A stretch of 64,000 nt of DNA from Phaeobacter inhibens DSM 16374 (GTDB lineage Bacteria > Pseudomonadota > Alphaproteobacteria > Rhodobacterales > Rhodobacteraceae). Location of the stretch: assembly GCF_000473105.1 (NCBI RefSeq), contig NZ_AXBB01000005.1:1-64000 (forward strand). Direction: 5' to 3'. A program made the translations under genes and the position numbers. Every line of letters starts with the position of its first letter. Position 1 is the stretch's first letter. This document shows, in pieces, positions 17,501-25,289 of this stretch. Below the pieces are notes generated by a model. That model was not told the DNA's origin. It worked only from the letters and a program-made list of their open reading frames with translations, and made no database searches.

Positions 17501-18526
17501 AACCTGACTCATGAAACAGCTGCGGCGATCATAGCAGGCGGCCAGCGTTGGTTTGCTGGGATCCAGTTCACTGATGCGCTGCATCAGATCGGCGGTGGTC
17601 ATCTTGCGGATCGGAATGTTGACGGCCCCCGGCAGATGGCCTGCATCAAAATCCCCGGGATAGCGGGTATCGACGATTTGCAGGTCTTCAGTGTTCATCA
17701 GGTCGGTGAAATCAGCGGTGCTGAGGAGCACATCACGGCCGGGGTATTCCGGGATCGCGCGCAGGTCGGAGAGGGTTTTCACGTCCTTGTCGGAGAAATC
17801 CCGTCCCTCAACGATCCATTTTTCGATACCACCCGCGATGAAACTGCAATCAATGCCCATCGCAGCCAGTTTGGCGCAGGTCTCGGAACTGCGGTTGCCA
17901 TTGTGACAGAACAACACGACCTTCTGGCCCGGCTGAACTGGGCGCGATTGCAGGAAGTCAGGGAATCGGATGTGGGTCGCGCCGGGCAGGGTGCCCATGG
18001 CGTTCTCACCGGTTTCACGGATGTCGTAGAACAATGTCTGACCATCGTCGAGCGCGGCAGCGGCATCAGCGGTGGACATCGCCAACGGATGATCGGACTG
18101 GCGCGAGAAGCTGGTTTCCTTGAGTGCCGCATCCTTGATCTTGGTGCCGTCGAATTGCGCTGGCCGCACCAGGGTGGCCTGCAGACGGGCCTGTTCAGCG
18201 GCGCGCTGGGTCGTGAACTGCCAGTAGTTCAGCATCGCCAGTGCCAGTGCTGCCAGCACCAGACCGGTGATCAGTTTGATCGGATATCGCTTCGCTTCGG
18301 CCTTGCCCTTTGGTTGCAAGCCGAGCTTGGCTGCGACCACCGCGCCAAGACCGGATACCATTGCGACCCCCACTGCAAGCACCTGCGAGAGGGAGGAAAC
18401 CGACCCGATCACCAGTTCCGGCGAGGGAATGGCCCAAGCCGCTGCGGGAGCCAGCGCCGACGAGAAAAGAACCGCCAGCGACAGGCGAGAAACGGGTGTG
18501 TGGAAGCGAATGCATTTTGGTATCAC
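14501..18526 (-). CDS. Rhodanese x2 - YidC-like - PEP-synthase-like fusion
   Basis: A 1341-residue protein combining domains normally found apart. Residues 1-110: signal/membrane segments (helices about 15-32, 48-68, 86-101). 147-245: rhodanese domain with active loop FCHNGNRSS (C207). 262-365: second rhodanese with CYDRRSC (C331). 385-585: membrane region resembling YidC/Oxa1 (LPVALKSERDQ, LKERLADDPVRKARAVQAFY, GLTPMRNLTALLFLPVM, PFLWMADLGAADPLFILPVL). 617-840: PEP synthase/PPDK ATP-grasp domain (GNKALRLSILRNAGLPVPGG, VAVRSSASNEDGADQSFAG, DVEWAYANGEFQIVQSRD). 1230-1330: swivelling phosphohistidine domain, VGGWLSHMAIVARE with H1292. The GTG start has AGGA six bases upstream. All catalytic residues look intact. 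Domain calls are by motif; the cellular role is unknown. The ATP-grasp and His domains imply ATP-to-His-to-acceptor phosphotransfer; the acceptor is not known. Read-through of fused neighbours by sequencing error is unlikely because the frame is open throughout. Confidence 0.85.
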   Translation of the reverse strand: MIPKCIRFHTPVSRLSLAVLFSSALAPAAAWAIPSPELVIGSVSSLSQVLAVGVAMVSGLGAVVAAKLGLQPKGKAEAKRYPIKLITGLVLAALALAMLNYWQFTTQRAAEQARLQATLVRPAQFDGTKIKDAALKETSFSRQSDHPLAMSTADAAAALDDGQTLFYDIRETGENAMGTLPGATHIRFPDFLQSRPVQPGQKVVLFCHNGNRSSETCAKLAAMGIDCSFIAGGIEKWIVEGRDFSDKDVKTLSDLRAIPEYPGRDVLLSTADFTDLMNTEDLQIVDTRYPGDFDAGHLPGAVNIPIRKMTTADLMQRISELDPSKPTLAACYDRRSCFMSQVLGLELAQKGFDFRGRYTLPWEYFIAPAPKPHVQAWLADQQSGLWDKAISALAAALLWVHERSHILLGLLALSLITRIMILPVALKSERDQITTNDTADEMKALKERLADDPVRKARAVQAFYADKGLTPMRNLTALLFLPVMMLGVSAAQEASASLQTPFLWMADLGAADPLFILPVLFCALAAVYLLWAVAKTPRQKTLWMVLGMPALFAMVFTLTAAANAYLCFSLTLLLVQRAYVTGLHRKLGEAFALRAHKHRLAKLPRGVIPMGYTEELEHAGNKALRLSILRNAGLPVPGGVIVRSDAIHDYREMSDAQKNAFAAKVFALAGGKPVAVRSSASNEDGADQSFAGVFESVLDVTADTMRAALDDVVESFSSDRAASYAGDGDSADQGNIVVQEMVQADYAGVMFTQDPMAPGMCMIEWVEGCGEDLVSGRVTPISLRFGRYTGLPASEDQDQTLDMAPLLALGQQIEETFGAPQDVEWAYANGEFQIVQSRDITTLSLGTEQEQARLAEWRDLLDHYGNADPDQTILEQDEMSEVLPRPTPLSFSLMGSLWSPGGSVDLACRALSVPYNLPEGRAGHLVNLFGKTYVDVDLKEQMTLKLTATKAKQLRKQARPMIDRFHAEVLPRLSDQLAFWQAVDYAALPLPKQLEAIATLRDLFVTDIYVEAEKVNIIAGFTMGEASTAAAGDPALRAHLMHADLPNAPSSLLASCTGPMAESRAQVLMGHRSIFDYELSAPRYKEAPSLLISLLDGSVEPISGTVTPPADLPEDLRDTLDLAIAYQDLKEQAKHEALRVLAELRRALLALGSRSGLDDLVFYLAMDDIMTGNWDQPEALKDRATARKHREELRKPSAPTSVNLTLRDCELLSLGAQAGSGDGSLGGTCVAGSGRVEGRVFWVEDETAIGPDVFDGFQESDILACRMINPAWLPYVQRSGAVLSEVGGWLSHMAIVAREKDILMLVACKGLDQLAHGELITVAEDGSITQSNASDLKAASA

Positions 18527-18701
18527 GGGATATCCTGCCGGGCTTGTGCCCGATCTTCAAATTTGTGACGAATTTTACAAAAGAGCGCTGAAATCGTTAC
18601 TGAAACGTTAATATTCAGACTGCGCCGAGAGCGAGCCATAAAATTATTTATACTATTTCAGGGTCACTTAACCAAATTTTCTCACTATTCAGGGTAAACA
18701 A

Positions 18702-19634
18702 ATGCGTGGATTCACCGAACCGGCCGTGTCCGGGTTCAGACTGGAGAAGATGATGCCAATCGCCTGGAAATATCACTGTGGACCTACGGGTGTGATGCGC
18801 CTTTGGTCGATGATCTGTGTCTGCCTTCTGGTGCTGATGGCGCCGATGGCGGCCCGCGCTGATATCACGCTGACGTTTGGCACATATGCTGCGGATAAAC
18901 CCACCGTGACGGTAAAAAAATATCGCCCGTTTTTGACGTTTCTTTCCAATCGTCTGGGAGAGGCTTTGGGTGAAAAAGTCGTCATTCGGATGACAGTTGC
19001 CAAGGAATATCAAGAGGGTATCGATCAACTTGCCAGCGGGGAGGTTGATTTCGCGCGCTTTGGACCCGCCTCTTACGTTCACGTGATGAAACAGAACCCG
19101 GGCATCCAGATTGTCGCCATGGAATCGAAGAAGGGGCGTAAGCGGTTCAAAGGCGTCATCGTGGTTCACCGCGACAGTGCGATCACCGAATTGTCGGATC
19201 TTGCGGGTCTTAGCTTTGCCTTCGGCGATGAGCTGTCGACGATTGGTCGCTATCTCGCGCAGAGCCACCTGTTGGAGGCCGGAATCGACAGTGGTGATCT
19301 GCATACCTATGACTACCTCGGGCGTCATGATCTGGTGGGGGAGGCTGTTGGCGCCGGTAAATTCACTGCAGGTGCGCTGAAGGAAAGTACCTACAAAAAA
19401 CTGATCGCCAAGGGTGTCCCGATTCGGGTTCTGGCAAGTTTTGACAATGTCACCAAACCCTGGCTGGCATCCTCGGACCTGCCGGAAAATGTGCTGCTGG
19501 CGATGCGTGAGATCATGCTGTCCTCAGAAAATGAAGAGATCGTGCGGCGGGTGTCCAAAAACGGCTTTCTTCAGGGCTCTGATTCCGACTACGACCTGAT
19601 CCGCGACGCGATGGAGCAAAGCCAGGCATTTTAG
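18702..19634 (+). CDS. PhnD-like periplasmic binding protein
   Basis: A phosphate/phosphite/phosphonate-type binding protein (Phosphonate-bd family). The N-terminus contains a membrane-targeting stretch [20 protein letters not shown] with a likely cut after ARA. The mature part begins [15 protein letters not shown] and has the family blocks [40 protein letters not shown] and [20 protein letters not shown]. The ATG at 18702 has AGGG seven bases upstream; ATGs at 18750/18753 (GGAG before them) and 18795 are alternatives and all keep the signal region. There is no ABC permease or ATPase beside it; the next gene is a hybrid histidine kinase, so it probably presents its ligand to the kinase. Ligand unknown. 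Confidence 0.75.
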   Translation: MRGFTEPAVSGFRLEKMMPIAWKYHCGPTGVMRLWSMICVCLLVLMAPMAARADITLTFGTYAADKPTVTVKKYRPFLTFLSNRLGEALGEKVVIRMTVAKEYQEGIDQLASGEVDFARFGPASYVHVMKQNPGIQIVAMESKKGRKRFKGVIVVHRDSAITELSDLAGLSFAFGDELSTIGRYLAQSHLLEAGIDSGDLHTYDYLGRHDLVGEAVGAGKFTAGALKESTYKKLIAKGVPIRVLASFDNVTKPWLASSDLPENVLLAMREIMLSSENEEIVRRVSKNGFLQGSDSDYDLIRDAMEQSQAF

Positions 19635-19654
19635 TGCCTTCACCGGGGACCCTT

Positions 19655-21934
19655 ATGAAACGCACGGGCATACTCTTTCAAATCGTCGTGTCTTTGTCGC
19701 TGGCGGCTCTGCTGGTTGCGGCGGCAATTGGCGATGTCGCGCGCCGGTATGAGACCAGAAATCTTCAGGCGCAATTGAAAGAACAGGCTGAGCTGACCAT
19801 CTCGCTGCTGAGCGGGCTGATGCTTGAATCGATCATCGTTGAGGATGTGCCGGTGCTGGAAACCGGTCTGATAGAGGCGATTGCACGCAATCCCAAGCTG
19901 CTGCAGATCCAGATCCAGAACAGCGCGGGCACTCCGATTGCCGAAGCGGGCGAGATTGATCAGGTCGGGCCTGACGATTTTGTCATGTATGATCGTCCGA
20001 TCACGCTGGATGGGTTTGATTTCGGCCGTATGGTTGTCCATTGGTCGACCCGTGAAGGTCAGGCCATGGTGCAGCACAAGGTCAGTCAGACCATCATGTG
20101 GACCGTGGTTGCAGTGGCGATTTTGTCGCTGCTGGTGCTTATCCTGGTGAGTGTGCTGGCGTTGCGCCCGTTGCAGATCATCCATCAGAGGATGTCGGAT
20201 GCCATTGCCGGTCTGTCAGGGTTGCAGGCCCGTCTGCCGTGGTTTGCCTCGCGCGAATTCCGGGCGCTCAATTTCTCTGTCGGGGTGCTCGAAGATACGT
20301 TCTCCGAACGGGATGAACGCGAATACGCATTGGAAGAGGCCCGCAAGGCCGCCGATATCGCCAATCGGGCGAAGTCGGAATTCCTTGCAAATATGTCTCA
20401 TGAGATCCGCACGCCGATGAATGGCGTTATAGGCATGGCTGAGCTGATCCTTGAAACCGATCTGGATGAAGATCAGACAATGTACGCCGAGACGATCTCA
20501 AAATCGGGATCGGCGCTGCTGACCATCATCAATGATATCCTGAACTTCTCCAAGATCGAAGCCGGAAAGATGGAACTGGAGCGGGCGCCCTTCAATCTGC
20601 AGACTGCAATTGAGGACGTGGTGACTCTGCTCTCGCCGAAGGCCGCAGAAAAGAATGTCGAGGTGACCCTGCGCTATGATCCCAGTTTGCCGGAATGTTA
20701 CGAAGGTGATGTCGGGCGTATCCGCCAGATTCTGACCAATGTTGCAGGCAACGCGGTCAAATTTACCGGCAAGGGGTATGTCTATATTGAGGTGTCCGGA
20801 GAGACTGACGATGATCGGACGGCTCTGCGCATCTCGGTGACCGATACCGGCGCCGGCATACCCGAAGACCGCTTGGATCGTATTTTCAACGCGTTTGAGC
20901 AGGCCGATGGTGCCGCCACCCGTAACTACGAAGGGACCGGTTTGGGCCTTGCGATCTCGACCCGGTTGCTGGAATTGATGGGGGGGCGGATCTCCGTGCA
21001 GTCGGAACTTGGCAAGGGGTCTGTGTTCACCATTGACCTGCCGCTTCGTATCCGGCCAAGCCAGCCGAAACGGGCGCAGGATGTTCGTGATTTCAAGGGA
21101 CTCAGAGCCTTGGTGGTTGATGATCTTGAGCTCAACCGGATCATTCTGACTGAACGGTTGGCAACCTGGGGCGTGCAAAGCGTCGCTGCAGGATCGGCCC
21201 ATCAGGCGCTGGAGTTGCTGCTGGATTCACGCCACGATGGCACTCACTATGATGTTATTTTGCAGGATTTCCAGATGCCGGGCATGGACGGCAAGGAGTT
21301 GGCGGAGCGCATTCGGGACATTCCGGAATACCGTGATTTGCCCATCGTGATCTTATCCTCTGTCGAAAACACAATTGACCGGGAGGCCCGCGAACATCTG
21401 GGGCGCTGTGAGGTTGCCTTGAAACCCTTGCGGGCTGCGCAGCTTCAGTCGGTGATGAGCCGCGTATTGGAGACGGCAACCGAGGAGGCGCCGCAGGCCG
21501 TTCCCCCGCAGGGCGTGGAGACATCCGTCGCGCCGGAGGTAAAACTTCTTCTGGCTGAGGACAACAGGACCAATCAGCTGGTGGTCTCGCGCATGCTTAA
21601 GGCTGCGCCGATAGAGGTATTGATCGCGGCCAACGGGGAAGAGGCGGTGACGATGTTTCAGGAACATCATCCGGATATCGTATTGATGGATATGATGATG
21701 CCGGTAAAGGATGGGATCGACGCTACCGCTGAGATACGTCAACTGGAAAAAGACAACGGTCTGGGCCGCTGCCCTGTGGTGGCATTGACGGCAAACGCGC
21801 TGCAGTCACATCGTGAGGAGTGTCTTGCGGCTGGCATGGATGACTTCCTGAGCAAGCCGATCAACAAGAAGGCGCTGCTTGGTGCGGTCGGCAAATGGGT
21901 CGATTGTGGACCTTTGCTGAAAACAGGAACCTGA
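19655..21934 (+). CDS. Hybrid sensor histidine kinase with two receiver domains
   Basis: 759 residues from ATG 19655 (GGGGA about five bases upstream); a GTG at 19634, overlapping the upstream stop, would add seven residues. Order: membrane helix about 5-27, a roughly 115-residue periplasmic domain, second helix about 148-172, HisKA with [15 protein letters not shown] (H249), HATPase_c ([33 protein letters not shown]), receiver 1 about 482-605 ([19 protein letters not shown]538; KPL), receiver 2 about 628-750 ([19 protein letters not shown]679; KPI). No Hpt domain and no separate response regulator lie nearby, so its output is not visible. Coupled to the PhnD-like gene, it may respond to that protein's ligand (inference). 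Confidence 0.9.
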   Translation: MKRTGILFQIVVSLSLAALLVAAAIGDVARRYETRNLQAQLKEQAELTISLLSGLMLESIIVEDVPVLETGLIEAIARNPKLLQIQIQNSAGTPIAEAGEIDQVGPDDFVMYDRPITLDGFDFGRMVVHWSTREGQAMVQHKVSQTIMWTVVAVAILSLLVLILVSVLALRPLQIIHQRMSDAIAGLSGLQARLPWFASREFRALNFSVGVLEDTFSERDEREYALEEARKAADIANRAKSEFLANMSHEIRTPMNGVIGMAELILETDLDEDQTMYAETISKSGSALLTIINDILNFSKIEAGKMELERAPFNLQTAIEDVVTLLSPKAAEKNVEVTLRYDPSLPECYEGDVGRIRQILTNVAGNAVKFTGKGYVYIEVSGETDDDRTALRISVTDTGAGIPEDRLDRIFNAFEQADGAATRNYEGTGLGLAISTRLLELMGGRISVQSELGKGSVFTIDLPLRIRPSQPKRAQDVRDFKGLRALVVDDLELNRIILTERLATWGVQSVAAGSAHQALELLLDSRHDGTHYDVILQDFQMPGMDGKELAERIRDIPEYRDLPIVILSSVENTIDREAREHLGRCEVALKPLRAAQLQSVMSRVLETATEEAPQAVPPQGVETSVAPEVKLLLAEDNRTNQLVVSRMLKAAPIEVLIAANGEEAVTMFQEHHPDIVLMDMMMPVKDGIDATAEIRQLEKDNGLGRCPVVALTANALQSHREECLAAGMDDFLSKPINKKALLGAVGKWVDCGPLLKTGT

Positions 21935-22071
21935 CGCGCCTAGGCTGGCGAAGAGATCACGAAGATCGCCTGCGTGTTGTATTCTTCCGGGCGCGATCAG
22001 AGATCGCCTTTGGTGGCTTTGATATCTTTACCAGCCATCGGAATGTGATTTTGCTATGTGCCGGTCTTGGG

Positions 22072-22869
22072 TCAGGTCTTGCTCAGCAGCTGCTTAAGGC
22101 TCGACAGGGCGAAAAGACAGGCTGCAAGACAGACAATTGTTGGACCGGTCGGCGTGTCGAACATGAAGGCCAGCTGCAAACCTCCCAGCGCTGAGATCGC
22201 GCCGGTGACCGCTGCGATGATGGTCATGCGCTCCGGTGTTGCGGCAAACGGCCGTGCGGTTGCGGCTGGGATGATCAGCAGGGCGGCAATCAGCAACACT
22301 CCGACGACCTTGATCGCAACAGCCACTACAACCGCCAGCGCCAAGGTGAGGACCAGCTGTTCACGTCGGGGATCAATCCCCGCCGCATGTGCAAGGTCAG
22401 GATTCAGTGTCGCGGTCAGGAGCGCCGACCATCGCCACCAGAGTAGACCTACAACCAAGAGAGCGCCGCCCCAGATCACCATGAGATCGTTGGCGTTTAC
22501 CGCGAGGATATCGCCAAAGAGATAGGCCATCAGGTCAAGTCGCACGCCTTGAAGAAAGGACACTGCCACGAGGCCGAAGGCGAGAGAGGAATGCGCCAGC
22601 ACGCCCAGAAGCGTGTCGACTGCGTAGCCTCTGCCGCTGAGTGTTGAGACGACCGTCGCCATGATCAGCGCCATCGCGAGGACACCGACAAAAATTGACG
22701 TATCGAAACTGAGGGCCAGTGCGATCCCCAGGATTGACGCATGTGCAGTTGCGTCGCCGAAATAGGCCATCCGCCGCCAGACCACGAAACACCCGAGGGG
22801 GGCCGCGGCAATCGCGACGCCGACGCCCGCAAGCGCAGCGCGGATCAGAAAGCTGTCCAAAATCATCAT
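22072..22869 (-). CDS. znuB: Zinc ABC transporter permease
   Basis: Inner-membrane permease of the high-affinity zinc importer (ABC-3 family). 265 residues, almost entirely hydrophobic, eight or so helices. Family signatures: CFVVWRRMAYFGDATAHASI near the N-terminus and KVVGVLLIAALLIIPAATAR in the last third. Its ATG shares one base with the znuC stop (TGATG), indicating translational coupling. The order on the minus strand is zur, znuC, znuB, with znuA divergent. It converges with the histidine kinase gene; the 137-base gap holds only a weak hairpin around GCGATC/GATCGC. Confidence 0.9.
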   Translation of the reverse strand: MMILDSFLIRAALAGVGVAIAAAPLGCFVVWRRMAYFGDATAHASILGIALALSFDTSIFVGVLAMALIMATVVSTLSGRGYAVDTLLGVLAHSSLAFGLVAVSFLQGVRLDLMAYLFGDILAVNANDLMVIWGGALLVVGLLWWRWSALLTATLNPDLAHAAGIDPRREQLVLTLALAVVVAVAIKVVGVLLIAALLIIPAATARPFAATPERMTIIAAVTGAISALGGLQLAFMFDTPTGPTIVCLAACLFALSSLKQLLSKT

Positions 22870-23645
22870 CAGTGGGGTCCGGTCATTTCGGCACTTACGT
22901 TTTGCGGGTCATGCGCGTGGTCGTGACCGCAGCGGTGATCGTGCGAATGGTTGTGCTCGTGTCGATAGAGAGCCAGAGCCCCCTGCGTCCCATTTCCGAA
23001 AAGGGCACGATATTCTGGGGCTGAGGCCACATGTTCGGGGGCGCCTTCGCAACAAATGTGACCGTTGAGGCAAATCACGCGGTCGGAGGCGGCCATAACA
23101 ACATGCAACTCATGACTGACCATTAAGATGGCACAGCCGAGGTCGCGGCGCAGTTGTTCGATTTGCTGATAGAAAGCGGCAGACCCGGGCTGATCCAGCC
23201 CCTGTGTGGCCTCATCCAGAATCAGCAGCTGAGGATTGCAGAGCAGCGCGCGGGCCAGCAGAACACGCTGGAACTGGCCCCCTGATAATCTGGTCATCTG
23301 GCGGTTCATCAACTGTCCGGCTCCGGCTTGCTCCAGCGCATTTTGCGCAGCGGCATCAGATACCGAATGCGGCAGGCTCAGAAACCGGCGGACGTTGAGC
23401 GGGAGAGTCGGGTCAATATGCAGCTTTTGCGGAACATAGCCGATGCGCAGCCCCTGCGCCCGGGACACGGTACCAAGCGTTGGCCGCAATGCGCCAATAA
23501 TCGTCCGCAGAAAGGTTGATTTCCCCGAGCCATTGGGGCCAACGATGGTAACGATTTCTCCGCGGTCAATTGCAAAATTGACATTGTGTAGCACGGGGTT
23601 GGCGTTGTGCCTTACGCTGACACCGGTAAGTTTGACCAGGCTCAT
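22869..23645 (-). CDS. znuC: Zinc ABC transporter ATPase
   Basis: ATPase of the zinc importer, 258 residues. Walker A GPNGSGKST, Q-loop YVPQKLHIDPTLPLNV, signature LSGGQFQRVLLARAL, Walker B LLILDEATQGLD and H-loop MVSHELHVV are present. The C-terminus is rich in His (HEHNHSHDHRCGHDHAHDPQ), a frequent feature of ZnuC. The longest frame begins at 23666, but ATG 23645 overlaps the zur stop (ATGA) and gives the normal start MSLVKLTG, so I used it. AGGTGG lies upstream. Confidence 0.92.
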   Translation of the reverse strand: MSLVKLTGVSVRHNANPVLHNVNFAIDRGEIVTIVGPNGSGKSTFLRTIIGALRPTLGTVSRAQGLRIGYVPQKLHIDPTLPLNVRRFLSLPHSVSDAAAQNALEQAGAGQLMNRQMTRLSGGQFQRVLLARALLCNPQLLILDEATQGLDQPGSAAFYQQIEQLRRDLGCAILMVSHELHVVMAASDRVICLNGHICCEGAPEHVASAPEYRALFGNGTQGALALYRHEHNHSHDHRCGHDHAHDPQNVSAEMTGPH

Positions 23646-24124
23646 GGCGTGTCGTCCACCTGACATTTGGGGCAGAGGCCTTCTGCCTCCATCACTGTGC
23701 GTTCAATCAGGAACCCCGCTTCGCGCGCGGCGGCCCCAAGGCGACCGTTGGATGTTTGGGACGGTGCCTCCGCAACCGCATTGCAGGTGCGGCAGATCAT
23801 GAAGACCGGGGCGTGATCATCACCGGGGTGGCTACAGGCCACAAAGGCGTTCAGCCGTTCAATCTTATGAGCGAAGCCGTTTTTCACCAGAAAATCCAGC
23901 GCCCGATAGGCAATCGGGGGCTGCGATCCCAGGCCTTCGCCGCGCAGAATGTCCAGCAGATCATAAGCGCCCATGGCGCGATGGGCCTGCAACAGGATTT
24001 CCAGAACCCGGCGCCGCACAGGCGTGAATTGTAGGCCGTTCGCACGACAATGTGCATCAGCAACGGCGATCCCATCGCTGATACAGTGACTGTGGTCGTG
24101 CGCGTGAAATCCGATGGGGTCCAT
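23642..24124 (-). CDS. zur: Zinc uptake regulator, Fur family
   Basis: 160-residue Fur-family repressor. The N-terminus has a His/Asp stretch, then a winged helix (GLQFTPVRRRVLEILLQAHR, PIAYRALDFLVKNGFAHKIE). The dimer domain has FVACSHPGDDHAPVFMICRTCNA and LCPKCQ, i.e. two CxxC pairs for the structural zinc. As first gene of the zur-znuC-znuB operon and divergent from znuA, it very likely represses both transcription units when zinc is plentiful. Two Zur-box-like sequences lie in the 94-base gap to znuA. Confidence 0.9.
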   Translation of the reverse strand: MDPIGFHAHDHSHCISDGIAVADAHCRANGLQFTPVRRRVLEILLQAHRAMGAYDLLDILRGEGLGSQPPIAYRALDFLVKNGFAHKIERLNAFVACSHPGDDHAPVFMICRTCNAVAEAPSQTSNGRLGAAAREAGFLIERTVMEAEGLCPKCQVDDTP

Positions 24125-24161
24125 CTGAGGCTCCGTTGGGCGATCTCTTTCGGGGTTGATA

Positions 24162-24207
24162 TGTTATGTTATGACGTTTATCAACCGCCGTAATGTTATA
24201 CAATTAC
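24162..24207. promoter_or_regulatory. Zur-box-like elements between zur and znuA
   Basis: TGTTATGTTATGACG at 24162 onward and the partly symmetric GTAATGTTATACAATTAC at 24190-24207 lie in the divergent zur/znuA gap. Both contain the TGTTATR core of alphaproteobacterial Zur boxes (from memory of the family). A related sequence precedes the second Fur-family gene at 43864. Assignment by pattern only. Confidence 0.55.
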
Positions 24208-24218
24208 ATGAGGCCATC

Positions 24219-25289
24219 ATGGGACATATCCGCTTTTTAGCAACTGCCGCAACAGTCTGGACCGTAGCGACGGCTGCCTTCGCCGAGGTGCCAGCAGTTG
24301 CTGCCGACATTACCCCGGTCCATGGCCTCGTATCGCGTGTGATGCAGGGGGTTGGCATGCCTGACCTGGTGGTGCCGCCCGGCGCGTCACCGCACAGCCA
24401 TTCGATGCGCCCTTCGGAAGCGCGGGCTCTGGATCAGGCGGATCTTGTTTTTTGGGTTGGCCCGAGACTGACACCGTGGCTGGAAGGTCCTATTGCGACG
24501 CTTGCGTCCGATGCGAAGGTGATTGCGCTGCTTGATGCCGAGGCGACACAGCAACTGATGGTCCGAGAGACCGTTCAGTTCGGGCAGGGGCATGACGACG
24601 ATCATGGCGGCGGCCACGATGACGGGCATGATGAGGAACACGGTGATGATCATCACGACGGGCATGATGAAGAGCATCATGACGCCCATCACGATGATGA
24701 GCACGCAAGCGGTCATGATGCGGATCACGGCACCGAAACGGCGCATGCAGATGAGCATGGGCACAGTCACGAGGCCGGCAGTCTTGATCCCCACGCGTGG
24801 CTGATGGCGGAAAATGGCAGCGCCTGGCTGCAGGTCATTGCGGAGGCCTTGGCGGCTATCGATCCAGAGAATGCCCCGCTCTACATGCGCAACGCGGCGG
24901 AGGGGCAGGCCGAGATTGCAACAGCGGCTGCCGAAATTGCAACCAAACTGGACGCTGTGGCGGGCAAACCGTTTGTCGTTTTCCACGATGCGTATCAGTA
25001 TTTTGAAACCGGGTTCGGGATCCAGGCTGCGGGGGCTATTTCGCTGAGTGATGCATCGGATCCCAGCCCGGCCCGGATCGCAGAGATCCGCGCAACCGTT
25101 CAGGAGATGAAGGTGCGTTGTGTCCTGTCCGAGCCGCAGTTCAACTCCGGTCTCGTTGCAACGGTTTTGGATGGGACCGATGCGGGCACAGCGATTGTCG
25201 ATCCGCTCGGCGTCAAGCTGGAGCCGGGGCCACAGTTCTATCCGCAGTTGCTGGCCTCAGTCGGCGACGCGATCGCGGGCTGCTATTGA
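24219..25289 (+). CDS. znuA: Periplasmic zinc-binding protein
   Basis: Zinc receptor of the ZnuABC importer. I start at ATG 24219 (GAGG six bases upstream), giving MGHIRFLATAATVWTVATAA as signal peptide with a likely cut after AFA; the longer frame begins at 24156. 356 residues. Zinc ligand blocks: ITPVHGLVSRVMQGV, PPGASPHSHSMRPSEARALD (first His), SLDPHAWL (second), VFHDAYQYFE (third) and a C-terminal D in AIVDPLG. Between about 125 and 185 is a very His/Asp/Glu-rich loop, typical of ZnuA, encoded by CATGATGA-like repeats. The last cysteine (AGCY) and VRCVLSEPQF match the usual disulfide. The 3' end overlaps the oxidoreductase gene by seven bases. Confidence 0.92.
   Translation: MGHIRFLATAATVWTVATAAFAEVPAVAADITPVHGLVSRVMQGVGMPDLVVPPGASPHSHSMRPSEARALDQADLVFWVGPRLTPWLEGPIATLASDAKVIALLDAEATQQLMVRETVQFGQGHDDDHGGGHDDGHDEEHGDDHHDGHDEEHHDAHHDDEHASGHDADHGTETAHADEHGHSHEAGSLDPHAWLMAENGSAWLQVIAEALAAIDPENAPLYMRNAAEGQAEIATAAAEIATKLDAVAGKPFVVFHDAYQYFETGFGIQAAGAISLSDASDPSPARIAEIRATVQEMKVRCVLSEPQFNSGLVATVLDGTDAGTAIVDPLGVKLEPGPQFYPQLLASVGDAIAGCY

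Noticed and set aside
16583-18568. 661-codon open frame on the plus strand opposite the fusion gene
   Set aside because: It is the antisense shadow of a GC-rich gene: composition dominated by Gln, Gly, Arg and His, no domain pattern, and the minus-strand frame has full domain matches.
24590-24740. CATGATGA-like short repeats, considered as a repeat array or CRISPR-like element
   Set aside because: They encode the His/Asp/Glu-rich metal loop of ZnuA in frame, have no regular unit or spacers, and need no further explanation. The same holds for 42930-43110 in the DUF2796 gene.
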